Source of the DNA: Ohtaekwangia sp036786105
Lineage (GTDB): Bacteria; Bacteroidota; Bacteroidia; Cytophagales; Cyclobacteriaceae
DNA: 64,000 nt
Direction of reading: 5' to 3'
Assembly: GCF_036786105.1 (NCBI RefSeq)
Contig: NZ_DAIQRQ010000020.1
Coordinates: forward strand, 1 to 64,000
Of this stretch, positions 45,528 through 54,598 are shown piece after piece (position 1 is the first letter of the stretch; the number at the start of each line of letters is the position of its first letter). Below the pieces are notes generated by a model. The model made no database searches, was not told where the DNA came from, and worked only from the letters and a program-made list of their open reading frames with translations. The position numbers and the translations under genes were made by a program.

Positions 45528-45775
45528 CGCCTTGCTGCGGAATTTTAAAGTGTTGTAAAATGAATGACGGCTATTCTTTACAAAAAAAAATTATTTTTTT
45601 TTAACCAGCGCACACGTGGGTTACATGCCAATAACTTGCGTATATACCACCAGATACTCACCCCTGTTCCGCCTGTCCCGGCATATTTTTTTAACGATTC
45701 CGTCAAAAATCTCTGTTCACAAAGAATCTCGGAAAATTAACCATGGTGTAAAATCCAGTGAATGTTGCAGGCATT

Positions 45776-45798
45776 TGTCTTATCATTGCTATAAGACA
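45776..45798. promoter_or_regulatory. Inverted repeat upstream of MFS gene (possible operator)
   Basis: Perfect 8-bp arms TGTCTTAT / ATAAGACA with a 7-bp spacer, ending 46 bp before the MFS ATG. Size and spacing resemble operators of dimeric regulators such as TetR or MarR type; no such regulator gene is adjacent. Confidence 0.35.
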
Positions 45799-45844
45799 TT
45801 CTTCGTGATGTTGATGAACGTTATAAGATGAGGATTTGTACTCC

Positions 45845-47113
45845 ATGATTATTACCAAGACTCTTCGCGCATTTCAAAGCAGGAATTACCGGTTATATTT
45901 TTCCGGACAATCCCTTTCACTGATCGGTACATGGATGCAACGCACCGCCGTATACTGGCTTATCTATGAGCTTACTTCATCTGCTTTTATGCTGGGCCTT
46001 ACGGCTTTTGCTGCTCAGTTCCCTTCGTTTCTGTTCTCAATCATTGGCGGAGTAGTTTCAGATCGCTTCAACCGATATAAAGTTTTACTGCTTACGCAAA
46101 TAGCTTCGCTGGTGCAGGCCATTATACTTACTGTACTGATAATGTCGGGCCACTATACTGCCTGGCAGGTACTGTTTCTCAGTGTTGTACTCGGAACAAT
46201 CAATGCGTTTGATGTACCCGCACGCCAGGCACTGGTATACGACATGGTTGACAACAAAGAACATCTTCCCAATGCCATCGCGCTCAATTCTTCCATGGTA
46301 CACCTGGCAAGGCTTATTGGTCCGGCACTTTCGGGTCTTGTGTTGCATCAATGGGGCGCGGCTATTTGCTTTCTGCTAAACGGATGCAGTTTTATAGCAG
46401 TGATCACTTCACTCCTCTTTATGAAGCTGCCACCGTATAAGAAACCGGAGCGTGTTACCAACGCGATCACGGATCTGAAGAACGGCTTTATATACCTTAA
46501 AAATACACCGTCTATCAGCACCATTATGCTTATGCTGGCGCTCGTCAGCCTTTTCTCGCTTCCCTATATAACGCTGCTGCCGATCTATGCTAAAGAAATA
46601 TTCCACGGTAAGGCTACTACGTTCGGTTATCTCAACAGCATTGTAGGCGTGGGTGCATTGGGAGGTGCTATATTTCTGGCATCGCTCAATCCTGGAGCAA
46701 ACCTCAAGCGAATATTATTCAACAACACATTGTTGTTTGGCGCGGGGCTGATCTTATTCTCACACCTTGATATACTCTCGTATGCAACACCCTTTCTGAT
46801 AATTGTTGGATTCGGTATGATGTCGCAGACTACTATTAGCAATACACTCATTCAAACTATGGTGACTCCTGCGATGCGCGGACGTGTGATCAGTTATTAT
46901 GCCATGGCATTTTTTGGTATGCAACCTATTGGAGCATTACTCATCGGAGCGTTATCCAGTCACATTGGAGCGCCTAAAACATTTCTGATCCAGGGTATCA
47001 TTACCTGTATGATTGCTTTACTATTTGGTCCGTACCTGCGGCAACGTGCGCTAAAGCAAACTGATAAGATGAAGATCGGGCAGCTGGAGGAGCGTACGGT
47101 TGAAACGAGTTGA
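45845..47113 (+). CDS. MFS transporter (EntS-like exporter)
   Basis: 422 residues, 12 hydrophobic helices. The opening LRAFQSRNYRLYFSGQSLSLIGTWMQRTAVYWLIYELT and the loop GGVVSDRFNRYKVLL fit the MFS_3 (enterobactin-exporter EntS-like) family, which exports siderophores or drugs. A TTG at 45836 is in frame, but the ATG at 45845 is the better start. Likely inner membrane, proton-driven. It ends next to a short repeat and an assembly gap, so what follows it is unknown. Confidence 0.9.
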   Translation: MIITKTLRAFQSRNYRLYFSGQSLSLIGTWMQRTAVYWLIYELTSSAFMLGLTAFAAQFPSFLFSIIGGVVSDRFNRYKVLLLTQIASLVQAIILTVLIMSGHYTAWQVLFLSVVLGTINAFDVPARQALVYDMVDNKEHLPNAIALNSSMVHLARLIGPALSGLVLHQWGAAICFLLNGCSFIAVITSLLFMKLPPYKKPERVTNAITDLKNGFIYLKNTPSISTIMLMLALVSLFSLPYITLLPIYAKEIFHGKATTFGYLNSIVGVGALGGAIFLASLNPGANLKRILFNNTLLFGAGLILFSHLDILSYATPFLIIVGFGMMSQTTISNTLIQTMVTPAMRGRVISYYAMAFFGMQPIGALLIGALSSHIGAPKTFLIQGIITCMIALLFGPYLRQRALKQTDKMKIGQLEERTVETS

Positions 47114-47115
47114 TT

Positions 47116-47249
47116 AAGAAGTAAGAAGTAAGNNNNNNNNNNNNNNNNNNNNNNNNNNNNNNNNNNNNNNNNNNNNNNNNNNNNNNNNNNNNNNNNNNNN
47201 NNNNNNNNNNNNNNNNNNNNNNNNNNNNNNNNAAGAAGCAAGAAGTAAG
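47116..47249. repeat. AAGAAGTAAG repeats flanking the gap
   Basis: The 17 bases before the gap (AAGAAGTAAGAAGTAAG, 47116-47132) and after it (47233-47249, one T-to-C change) are the same short repeat, a 7-bp unit. The gap is therefore probably a collapsed tandem repeat that the assembler could not cross. Confidence 0.75.
47133..47232. other. Assembly gap (100 N)
   Basis: Exactly 100 N, scaffold placeholder, inside the AAGAAGTAAG repeat between the MFS and RND genes. Confidence 0.99.
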
Positions 47250-47259
47250 AATATAAAAT

Positions 47260-47291
47260 AAAAAGCGCCCCGTTGCTTTAGGGCGCTTTTT
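47260..47291. terminator. Terminator of the RND efflux operon
   Basis: Stem AAAAAGCGCCC / GGGCGCTTTTT, loop CGTTGCTTTA, T-runs on both strands. It lies 22 bp after the permease stop. Confidence 0.88.
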
Positions 47292-47313
47292 ATTGTGAGG
47301 GTACTTTTATACG

Positions 47314-50300
47314 TTATGGATGACTATCGTGATGATCATCTGTTGTTGGTGATGCAGGTACGGGTATAGCAGCTGCATTTGCTTTTTTCCGGTAAGCGAT
47401 CTTCGTAATGAATACGAACAACACCGGCACCACAAATATAGCCAGTGAGCTTGCTGCAAGCATACCACCGGCAACTGTCCAGCCAATTGTTTTACGCGCT
47501 TCCGCACCGGCACCGGCTGCGAATGCCAATGGCAACACGCCCAGTATAAAGGCCAGCGAAGTCATGATGATCGGACGCAAACGCAACGACACGGCTTCCA
47601 GCGTGGCATCTACGATTTCCATGCCTCTGTCTACACGTTCTTTGGCAAACTCCACGATCAAGATTGCGTTCTTCGCCGCAAGACCAATCAGCGTTATCAA
47701 ACCGATCTGCGCATATATATTGTTGGTGAGGTTCGGTAACAGGGTAAGTGTAAGGATCGAACCGAATGCACCGATTGGCACAGCAAATAATACCGAGAAT
47801 GGTACGGACCAGCTTTCATACAAGGCAGCCAGGAACAGGAAAACGAATACTACAGAGATACCAAAGATAAGTCCTGTGCTGTTACCTGCCTTGATCTCTT
47901 CGCGGCTCATGCCACCAAATTCATAGCTATAGCCTACGGGTAATGTTTGTGCCGCTACTTCTTTGAGTGCATCGATAGCCTGCCCGCTACTAAAACCTGG
48001 CTTGGCAACCCCCATGATCTCTGCCGAGCGGTATATATTATAGTGCGATATAACGGCCGGTGTCTCGATTATTCTGGACGTGATGAGCGAACTCAAGGGT
48101 ACCATGTTGCCTGTACTGTTGCGTACGAAGTACTTGCCTATATCATTGATGTCTTTCCGGTAAGAGGTATCCGCTTGCGATACCACGCGGAAGTTACGAC
48201 CGTAAATATTGAAGTCGTTCACATATGTACTACCCAGGTACGTTGACAATGTGCTATAGGCATCAGACACGGAAACACCCAGTTTCTTCGCTTTTTCCTT
48301 ATCAAGTTCTACCTGATAACTTGGTGTACGTGCCGAGAAGAATGAGTACGCCATCGCGATCTCTGGTCGCTGGTTCACAGCACCGAGAAACTTGCGCATC
48401 ACGCCTTCAAATTGTTTGATATCATCTGTACTGGTGGTCTGTTGCAATTCAAACGTAAATCCGGACGATTGTCCCAGACCCGGTATAGCCGGAGGTGCTA
48501 TGGTAAGAATGCGTGCTTCTTTAATATCAGCCGTGCGTTTCTGAATCTCTCCCATCACAGCCTGCACGCTTTCTGTTTTCAGATCACGTTCATTCCAGTG
48601 CTTCAGATTTACAAACAGAGTACCTACATTCGACTTGTTTGAGAACGTAAGAATATTCAAGCCTGCCAGACCACCCACTACTTTTACCGCGCGGATAGAC
48701 TCGATACGTTTTTGTATCTCCAGCTGCATCTCGATGTTACGCTTGGTAGAAGTACCTTCCGGCATTTCATAAGTAACATACATGCGCTTTTCATCTTCTG
48801 TGGGTATAAACCCGGTTGGCTTATGCTTGAAGAGCCAGAACAAGCCCACAAACAAACATACCATCATTACCATTACATACGGTGTGTGCTTGATCCATTT
48901 ACCCACACCGCTGGTATAGGAACGTGTCACCTTATTAAACCAGTTGTTGAAGCGATCAAAGAAACGGTCGAGAAAATTCTTCCTGGTGTCTCCGTTGTGT
49001 GGCTTCAGCAACAGCATGCTCAATGCCGGTGTAAGTGAAAGGGCTACAAAAGCCGAGATCACTACTGATACTGCAATGGTAATAGCAAACTGCTGGTATA
49101 ATTTACCCACAATGCCCGGCACAAATCCTACCGGTACAAACACCGCTGCGAGGATCAACGCGATGGCTACCACAGGCGCAGAAATTTCTTTCATGGCACG
49201 GGTTGTCGCATCCTTGGGGGATAATTTATAGTGATCCATATTGTGCTGGATCGCTTCCACCACCACGATGGCATCATCCACCACAATACCAATGGCCAAT
49301 ACGAATGCAAACAACGTTAATGTATTGATCGTAAATCCAAACGGTATAAAGAATATGAATGTACCGATGAGCGATACCGGAATAGCGAGTACAGGGATCA
49401 GCGTAGCGCGCCAGTTCTGCAGGAAGAGGAACACCACAAGCACCACGAGTGCAAGCGCTTCCAGCAAGGTATGCACCACCTCTTCAATAGAGATCTCCAC
49501 AACCGATGTTGTTTCGAGTGGCACGAGGTAATCTACATCTTTCGGGAAGCTCTTCTTCAACTCTGCGAGTGCTTTGGTTACGCCTTCGTTTGTCGCCAGT
49601 GCATTGGCACCGGGTGCCAGGTATAGCAGCATGAATGCCGCAGGTTTACGCATTACAAACGGGTTATTACCGTAGTTGAACTTGGCAAGCTCCACACGCG
49701 CTATATCTTTTAAATATACCAGGCTGCCTTGCTGCGGATTGCTGCGCACAACAATGTTCTCAAAGTCTTCTACTTTGTTAATACGGCTGTTGGTAAGCAC
49801 GTTGTATTCAAATGCCTGCAACCGCGGCTGCGGGCTCGCACCGATCGAACCGGCTGCGATTTGAAGGTTTTGCTCAGACAACGCAGCGTTTACTTCTGCC
49901 GGCGTTATACCGAGGCTGGCAAGCTTCTCAGGGTTCAACCAGATACGCATACCGAAGTCATCGCCCACCATCACGATATCACCCACACCACTTACACGCA
50001 GCAACGCATCTTTCAGGTATATATTTCCGAAGTTTCCGAGGAAAGTTGCATCGTGTGTTCCCTTTGGAGAATATAGTGCCAGTGCGAGAAATATACTGGG
50101 GTTACGCTTGCGTACCGTGATACCGAGACGTTTTACAATCTCCGGCAGTGCAGGCTCGGCCACACTTACCCGGTTCTGTACATCAAGCGTAGCAATGTTT
50201 ATATCGGTACCAATATCGAATGTTACCGTAATAGCACTGACACCACTGCCGGTACTGTTACTGGACATATAGGACATACCGGGGGTACCGTTGATCTGTG

Positions 50301-50502
50301 CTTCGATAGCCGTAGTGGTGGTTTGCTCCACCGTTTGTGCATCTGCACCAATATAGGTGCTGTTCACGTTTACCGTAGGCGGTGTAATATCCGGGTACTG
50401 CGAAATGGGCAGTGTTGTCATCGCGATGATACCCACCAGTACAATTACCAGGGATACTACGATAGACGTAACCGGCCGTTTTATAAATACATCTGAGATC
50501 AT
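47314..50502 (-). CDS. RND efflux permease (HAE1/AcrB family)
   Basis: 1062 residues, full AcrB length. TM1 at the start (KRPVTSIVVSLVIVLVGIIAM), the proton-relay aspartates in AIGIVVDDAIVVVEAI (about 405-415) and the Lys in IGLAAKNAILIVEFAKE (about 935) are present, as are two large periplasmic loops. It is the inner-membrane pump of a tripartite drug-efflux complex and would take up amphipathic compounds from the periplasm. It is the last gene of a three-gene operon, 33 bp after the adaptor gene. Confidence 0.95.
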   Translation of the reverse strand: MISDVFIKRPVTSIVVSLVIVLVGIIAMTTLPISQYPDITPPTVNVNSTYIGADAQTVEQTTTTAIEAQINGTPGMSYMSSNSTGSGVSAITVTFDIGTDINIATLDVQNRVSVAEPALPEIVKRLGITVRKRNPSIFLALALYSPKGTHDATFLGNFGNIYLKDALLRVSGVGDIVMVGDDFGMRIWLNPEKLASLGITPAEVNAALSEQNLQIAAGSIGASPQPRLQAFEYNVLTNSRINKVEDFENIVVRSNPQQGSLVYLKDIARVELAKFNYGNNPFVMRKPAAFMLLYLAPGANALATNEGVTKALAELKKSFPKDVDYLVPLETTSVVEISIEEVVHTLLEALALVVLVVFLFLQNWRATLIPVLAIPVSLIGTFIFFIPFGFTINTLTLFAFVLAIGIVVDDAIVVVEAIQHNMDHYKLSPKDATTRAMKEISAPVVAIALILAAVFVPVGFVPGIVGKLYQQFAITIAVSVVISAFVALSLTPALSMLLLKPHNGDTRKNFLDRFFDRFNNWFNKVTRSYTSGVGKWIKHTPYVMVMMVCLFVGLFWLFKHKPTGFIPTEDEKRMYVTYEMPEGTSTKRNIEMQLEIQKRIESIRAVKVVGGLAGLNILTFSNKSNVGTLFVNLKHWNERDLKTESVQAVMGEIQKRTADIKEARILTIAPPAIPGLGQSSGFTFELQQTTSTDDIKQFEGVMRKFLGAVNQRPEIAMAYSFFSARTPSYQVELDKEKAKKLGVSVSDAYSTLSTYLGSTYVNDFNIYGRNFRVVSQADTSYRKDINDIGKYFVRNSTGNMVPLSSLITSRIIETPAVISHYNIYRSAEIMGVAKPGFSSGQAIDALKEVAAQTLPVGYSYEFGGMSREEIKAGNSTGLIFGISVVFVFLFLAALYESWSVPFSVLFAVPIGAFGSILTLTLLPNLTNNIYAQIGLITLIGLAAKNAILIVEFAKERVDRGMEIVDATLEAVSLRLRPIIMTSLAFILGVLPLAFAAGAGAEARKTIGWTVAGGMLAASSLAIFVVPVLFVFITKIAYRKKANAAAIPVPASPTTDDHHDSHP

Positions 50503-50535
50503 TTGTTCTCGGTTATAAGATGAATGGTTGTCGGG

Positions 50536-51669
50536 TTATTTTTTTGCTGCTTGTGGAGCATTGCCACCAGGTTGACCAATGTTGATCGGTGTACCTTCGC
50601 GAAGGCTCTGTATACCTTCGGTAATGATCACATCACCTTCTTTCAGGCCATCGCGGATAATGATATTGCGACCGACCTGCTTGCCCAGTTTTACTTTTAC
50701 CTGCGTGGCCTTCGCGCTGTCAGCCATATATACATAGAACTCACCGAGCTGCTCGTTAACCGCTTTGTACGGTATAATTACTGCCTTGCTGGTAGTTGTT
50801 TGCACGAGCAATGTGCCGCTCATACCTGAACGCAGAATATGGTCTGGATTCGGAAATTCAATACGCATTTTGATGGTACCGGTTTGCGGATCAACCGCGC
50901 GATCGATGATGCTGATCTTTCCGGAGTACGGGTATAACTCACCTTTGAATGATAAACGGAATGTCGAATCATTCTTGGCTGCCTTACGGGCAAGAAGCTC
51001 TGAAAAGCGATAGATCTCCTGCTGATCAACGGTAATATCGACAGCGATCGGATTATCAGAAGAAATAGTGTTGAGTATGGTCTGACCAGGCGTAACGGCT
51101 GCACCGAGGCGCACCAGCGAGATACCAATCGTTCCGTCAAACGGAGCCGTAATGGAAGTATAACGCACGTTGGTTTGCACAGAACGTACGGCAGCTTTCG
51201 CCGCATCTACCTGTTTCTGCGCAGCTTCATACGTTGCCTCAGCATAGTCAACCTGTTGTTTGGCAATAGCATCTTGCTTGTCCAGTTCACGATAGCGATC
51301 TACATCGCGTTTCGCTTTTTCAAGGTTTGCTTCCTGCACGGAAAGGTTGGCGAGTGCCTGGCTATAGTTGGCCTCCGATTGTTGCTGATCGATCGAGTAT
51401 AATTTCTGTCCTTTCTTTACCTGTTGACCTTCCATGAAATGTATACCGGTAATATAGCCGCTCACCTGCGGGCGCAGCTCTACTTCCTGTAATGCACGTA
51501 CAATGGCAGGATATTCGTCATAGTATGCGGCATCTCCGGTCGATACTGTTTGCACAGCCACATTCACCGGCGGAGGCCCCTGCATCCCCTGCTGATTTTT
51601 ATTTCCGCAGGCAAATGTTGCAAGCAACAATGCCACAGAAGCGTACGATGGTATATTTTTAAATGACAT
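50536..51669 (-). CDS. RND efflux periplasmic adaptor (membrane fusion protein)
   Basis: 377 residues. Lipoprotein signal with Cys in LLATFACGNKN. Lipoyl half-motifs flank an alpha-hairpin: LRPQVSGYITGIHFMEGQQVKKGQKLYSID, a coiled coil with repeated Ala/Gln/Glu, then RYTSITAPFDGTIGISLVRLGAAVTPGQTI. Beta-barrel and membrane-proximal domains end with GRNIIIRDGLKEGDVIITEGIQSLREGTPI. It links the permease to the outer-membrane channel. Middle gene of the operon, with 18 bp before it and 33 bp after. Confidence 0.95.
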   Translation of the reverse strand: MSFKNIPSYASVALLLATFACGNKNQQGMQGPPPVNVAVQTVSTGDAAYYDEYPAIVRALQEVELRPQVSGYITGIHFMEGQQVKKGQKLYSIDQQQSEANYSQALANLSVQEANLEKAKRDVDRYRELDKQDAIAKQQVDYAEATYEAAQKQVDAAKAAVRSVQTNVRYTSITAPFDGTIGISLVRLGAAVTPGQTILNTISSDNPIAVDITVDQQEIYRFSELLARKAAKNDSTFRLSFKGELYPYSGKISIIDRAVDPQTGTIKMRIEFPNPDHILRSGMSGTLLVQTTTSKAVIIPYKAVNEQLGEFYVYMADSAKATQVKVKLGKQVGRNIIIRDGLKEGDVIITEGIQSLREGTPINIGQPGGNAPQAAKK

Positions 51670-51687
51670 AGTGTAATGGTTTCTGAG

Positions 51688-53034
51688 TTAGTAATTGATT
51701 TGTCCAAGTGCCCGGAGTACATCCATCTTACTGGCCAGTACGAGGTTCAGGGCGTTGAAGTAATTGATACGGGTGGTTCGAAGATCAGTCTCTGATACCG
51801 TTACGTCCAGGTAGGTGCGAACACCGTTCTTGTATTGAAGCGTAATGACATCATACACTTCCTGGGCAAGTGCTGCATTTTCTTTCTGCGCCAGGTAGTT
51901 GCTCAGATTGCTTTTATAAGCCGCCAGTGCGCGGGTATACTCTGTGTTCAACGAGTTCTCAAGATTCTTCAGACTCACATCAATACGCTTCTCCGTCCAT
52001 TTCTGCTCCTGTATCTTGGCGATGCGTTTACCTCCCTGGAAGACAGGAATGGCCAGCGTAACACCGGCATACGAATACGGGTATCGCTTATTGTAAAGTT
52101 CACCAAAGCTATTGTTCTGGTAATTCAATATATAGGAACCAAATGCACTTAGCGTTGGCAGAAATGCCCAACGTGCATACTTCACGTTCGCATGCTGAAG
52201 CTCTTTCGATATGTATAAAAGCTTGTAGTCGATGTTCTGCGAGAAGTTGATCTGTTGCGTGGTATCAAACGCGATCTCGTTCTCCATCTGCGCGGAATCG
52301 TACTGAACATTTAAAGAGCCGTGCACGGGATATCCCATTAACATCTTGAGATACTCTTGTTTATAAAGCAATTGCTCCCGTGCACTTTTAAGAGATGCCC
52401 TGGCATTGTTCAACGAAATCTGGGCCCGCTTGTAATCGGTCTTATCGGCAACACCGCTGGTATACCGGCTATAAGAATCTTTGAGGCTTCGTTCCAGTCG
52501 CACAATCGATTCTTCATTTACTTTGATCGTTTGAGTGGTAGCCAACAGGTCGTAGAATGCCTTGGTGACATTTACAACAACATCAATTTTACTCTTTACT
52601 GTATTCTGCTCGGCTTGTATTCTTACTTTAGAAGCCGTGCTGCTGGCGAGCAATACATCGCGGTTAAAGATTGCCTGTGTAGCATTGATCTGGCCCGATG
52701 AAGTATTGTCAACACCAAAACGAATGGTGTTTCCACCGATCACACTTGTCTGTAAGTCGAAGAAACGCTGGTAGTTATAGGTAAAATTGATCTGCGGATA
52801 CCAGTCTGCGAGTTTGCCCTTGATTACTTTGTTTGTAATCTCCTGGTCAATAACAGCCTGTTGAACGGCGGGTTGATGTACAAGAGCATACTGAACAACT
52901 CTGTCTAACGTAGCGACTTGCAACGTGCTATCCTGCGATGTACCCTGCTGCTGTGCATAACTCATCCACGGGAGAACAAGTACAATCGCGACAATCCATA
53001 AAAGGTCTTTTCTTTGGGTTAAGGTCGATTGCAT
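51688..53034 (-). CDS. TolC-family outer-membrane channel
   Basis: 448 residues. Signal peptide (MSYAQQQ cleavage region about 24-28), then a TolC fold of two repeats with long alpha-helical stretches (ATLDRVVQYALVHQPAVQQAV; YKRAQISLNNARASLKSAREQLLYK) and short outer-membrane strands. First gene of the operon. With the adaptor and permease it forms a complete tripartite exporter. No regulator gene is adjacent. Confidence 0.94.
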   Translation of the reverse strand: MQSTLTQRKDLLWIVAIVLVLPWMSYAQQQGTSQDSTLQVATLDRVVQYALVHQPAVQQAVIDQEITNKVIKGKLADWYPQINFTYNYQRFFDLQTSVIGGNTIRFGVDNTSSGQINATQAIFNRDVLLASSTASKVRIQAEQNTVKSKIDVVVNVTKAFYDLLATTQTIKVNEESIVRLERSLKDSYSRYTSGVADKTDYKRAQISLNNARASLKSAREQLLYKQEYLKMLMGYPVHGSLNVQYDSAQMENEIAFDTTQQINFSQNIDYKLLYISKELQHANVKYARWAFLPTLSAFGSYILNYQNNSFGELYNKRYPYSYAGVTLAIPVFQGGKRIAKIQEQKWTEKRIDVSLKNLENSLNTEYTRALAAYKSNLSNYLAQKENAALAQEVYDVITLQYKNGVRTYLDVTVSETDLRTTRINYFNALNLVLASKMDVLRALGQINY

Positions 53035-53560
53035 AGTGTGTTTAAAAATGTGTAGTAATTACGGGGTATGGTTTTTTAGTGGCGAGGCCACAACGGTGGT
53101 TGTTTGGAAATTGCTTTACGGAGAATCTGTCATGTATACATGTTTGGTCTATAGTTCATTACGTTTTTAAATAGTCAATTTTGTTGTCTATTCAGAATGG
53201 GAGTCGTTCAGCCTTTTAAAATATTGTATCGGTCAGGCAAACCTTTTTCAGATATAGGAGCATCGGTTTTTTTTATTTAACAAATTTGTCAACGTAAAGT
53301 AACGGCAACGGAGTTCACTTTTCCCAGAAAAATTTTCATGAAATATACTGGTCAGAGTATGTGCAAAGGTTTGCACCTGATAGTCGTAATTGTAATCGTT
53401 AATAGCTATATATGTGATGAGTGCCCGTAAAACATCTACACCGCTTTAACTGGTAATGATAACTTTTGATTGAACAATTGAATTGGAATTTTCTTCAAGA
53501 TTTACACAGAAGGTAAAAAATTAGGGAAGACGGAAAGGCAATAAGCTAACGGCTGTATAT
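53035..53560. other. Upstream region of the efflux operon
   Basis: About 525 bp. It contains the perfect palindrome CATGTATACATG (53131-53142), a GTGGC/GCCAC dyad, and a 30-codon hydrophobic plus-strand frame at 53338-53430. No exact TAnnTTTG is found for the operon. Confidence 0.45.
53131..53142. promoter_or_regulatory. Palindrome CATGTATACATG
   Basis: Perfect 12-bp palindrome 97 bp upstream of the TolC gene start. It could be an operator for a distant regulator, or chance in this TATA-rich genome. Confidence 0.25.
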
Positions 53561-53770
53561 TCAAACTCTCACGGTCAGGCGCTGGCTGTCTGTCATACAA
53601 CAACTGGCCTTCTCCCAGCTCTTGTACATCACGTATGCGTCTATTGTGATGAATGATTCCGGTCCCGTAGCCCAACCGTTTGCCCATGCCTTGGTTCTGC
53701 CAAAATATATACCTGTCAGAACATCCTTATTCTTAACAGTCAGTGCAATTAAGCTTTTCACGCGTAGCAT
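53561..53770 (-). CDS. Possible small hypothetical protein
   Basis: 69 residues, no family recognised. Protein-like composition (VLTGIYFGRTKAWANGWATG, then ITIDAYVMYKSWEKASCC) and codons resembling neighbours, but no promoter, partner or homologue is recognised, and another frame overlaps it. Listed with low confidence. Confidence 0.3.
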   Translation of the reverse strand: MLRVKSLIALTVKNKDVLTGIYFGRTKAWANGWATGPESFITIDAYVMYKSWEKASCCMTDSQRLTVRV

Positions 53771-53849
53771 ATGCGATTAACTAAAAAAAGGATGAACACG
53801 ATCTCGCGCAGCAGTAGTTGAAAGCTCAGGGCTTTTTAAAATTTTTCAG

Positions 53850-54428
53850 CTATTTCTTAACAGCCACTACAATACCCGTGGCCCATACTTGTCGTGTCAA
53901 GATCAGGTCCTGCCGTGCATCCAGTATAGCCAACAGGTTGGTAACTTTTTCATGGTGCCCCTCCGGCCAGTTAGGTTGCGGTAGCATGTCATCAATAATG
54001 TATAGTCCGCCTTTGTTTAGCATGGCGAGTGTATCCTCAAGCATCCGGTATTTGCCATGCCAGGTGTCTGCAAATATATAGTCGTATGTTTGGCTGCGAT
54101 TGTTATGGAGCCAATCGCCACCATCGGATGCAACCAGTTCTAGGCGTGTGTCTGCCCCCAGGTATTGGGAAGCTATATCCAGAAATGATTTGTCATTGTC
54201 TACTGACACCAGTGTAGAGGCATGGTCCATACCATCGAGTATCCACGCAGTAGACAGGCCGGTTCCTGTGCCCAGTTCCAGAAATTTTCCACCCGGCTTG
54301 GAAGCTGCCAGTGTACGCAACAGTGAACAAGTAAGTATATCAGAGGCCATGGTAAATCCGGAGACTTGGGTAGCTGCCAGTATCTGCGTGTAGGCACCGG
54401 GTAATGGCTGGTTAATTTGTTCCGTCAT
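53850..54428 (-). CDS. Class I SAM-dependent O-methyltransferase
   Basis: 192 residues, Rossmann-like. Motif I GGKFLELGTGTGLSTAWIL (about 46-64), the acidic residue after strand 2 in TLVSVDNDKSFL, then YDYIFADTWHGKYRM and LNKGGLYIIDDMLPQPNWPEGH with the metal or catalytic acidic residues. It resembles the catechol-O-methyltransferase-like family. Substrate unknown. Next to the ligD gene but with 170 bp between, so probably separate. Confidence 0.88.
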   Translation of the reverse strand: MTEQINQPLPGAYTQILAATQVSGFTMASDILTCSLLRTLAASKPGGKFLELGTGTGLSTAWILDGMDHASTLVSVDNDKSFLDIASQYLGADTRLELVASDGGDWLHNNRSQTYDYIFADTWHGKYRMLEDTLAMLNKGGLYIIDDMLPQPNWPEGHHEKVTNLLAILDARQDLILTRQVWATGIVVAVKK

Positions 54429-54528
54429 AAATGTGAACGATCAGTTGTTTTGATTTATATATGCATCAGATTGAAACATGTATAGCAAACATCAATTACT
54501 GCATATATATGAAAATAATTTCACCAAC

Positions 54529-54540
54529 GTATACGTATAC
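54529..54540. other. Palindrome GTATACGTATAC
   Basis: Perfect 12-bp palindrome about 100 bp upstream of the methyltransferase start, with a related TATACGTATT near 54592. It could be an operator; it also fits the TATA bias of the window. Confidence 0.25.
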
Positions 54541-54598
54541 AAAATTGATTTATTACTTTTAAGTAAGCTAACGTTCGCTATTGTTGCAAGTATACGTA

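Larger units (their letters stand above)
45476..45844. other. Divergent spacer helD-like / MFS
   Basis: 369 bp. It contains a minus -7 element (45520-45527) for the helicase, A/T homopolymer runs (45580-45602), and a 23-bp inverted repeat near the MFS start (45776-45798). No RNA gene is recognised. Confidence 0.5.

Noticed and set aside
53338..53430. 30-codon hydrophobic frame as a confirmed gene
   Set aside because: Too short and without start context or known homologue; kept only as a low-interest finding.
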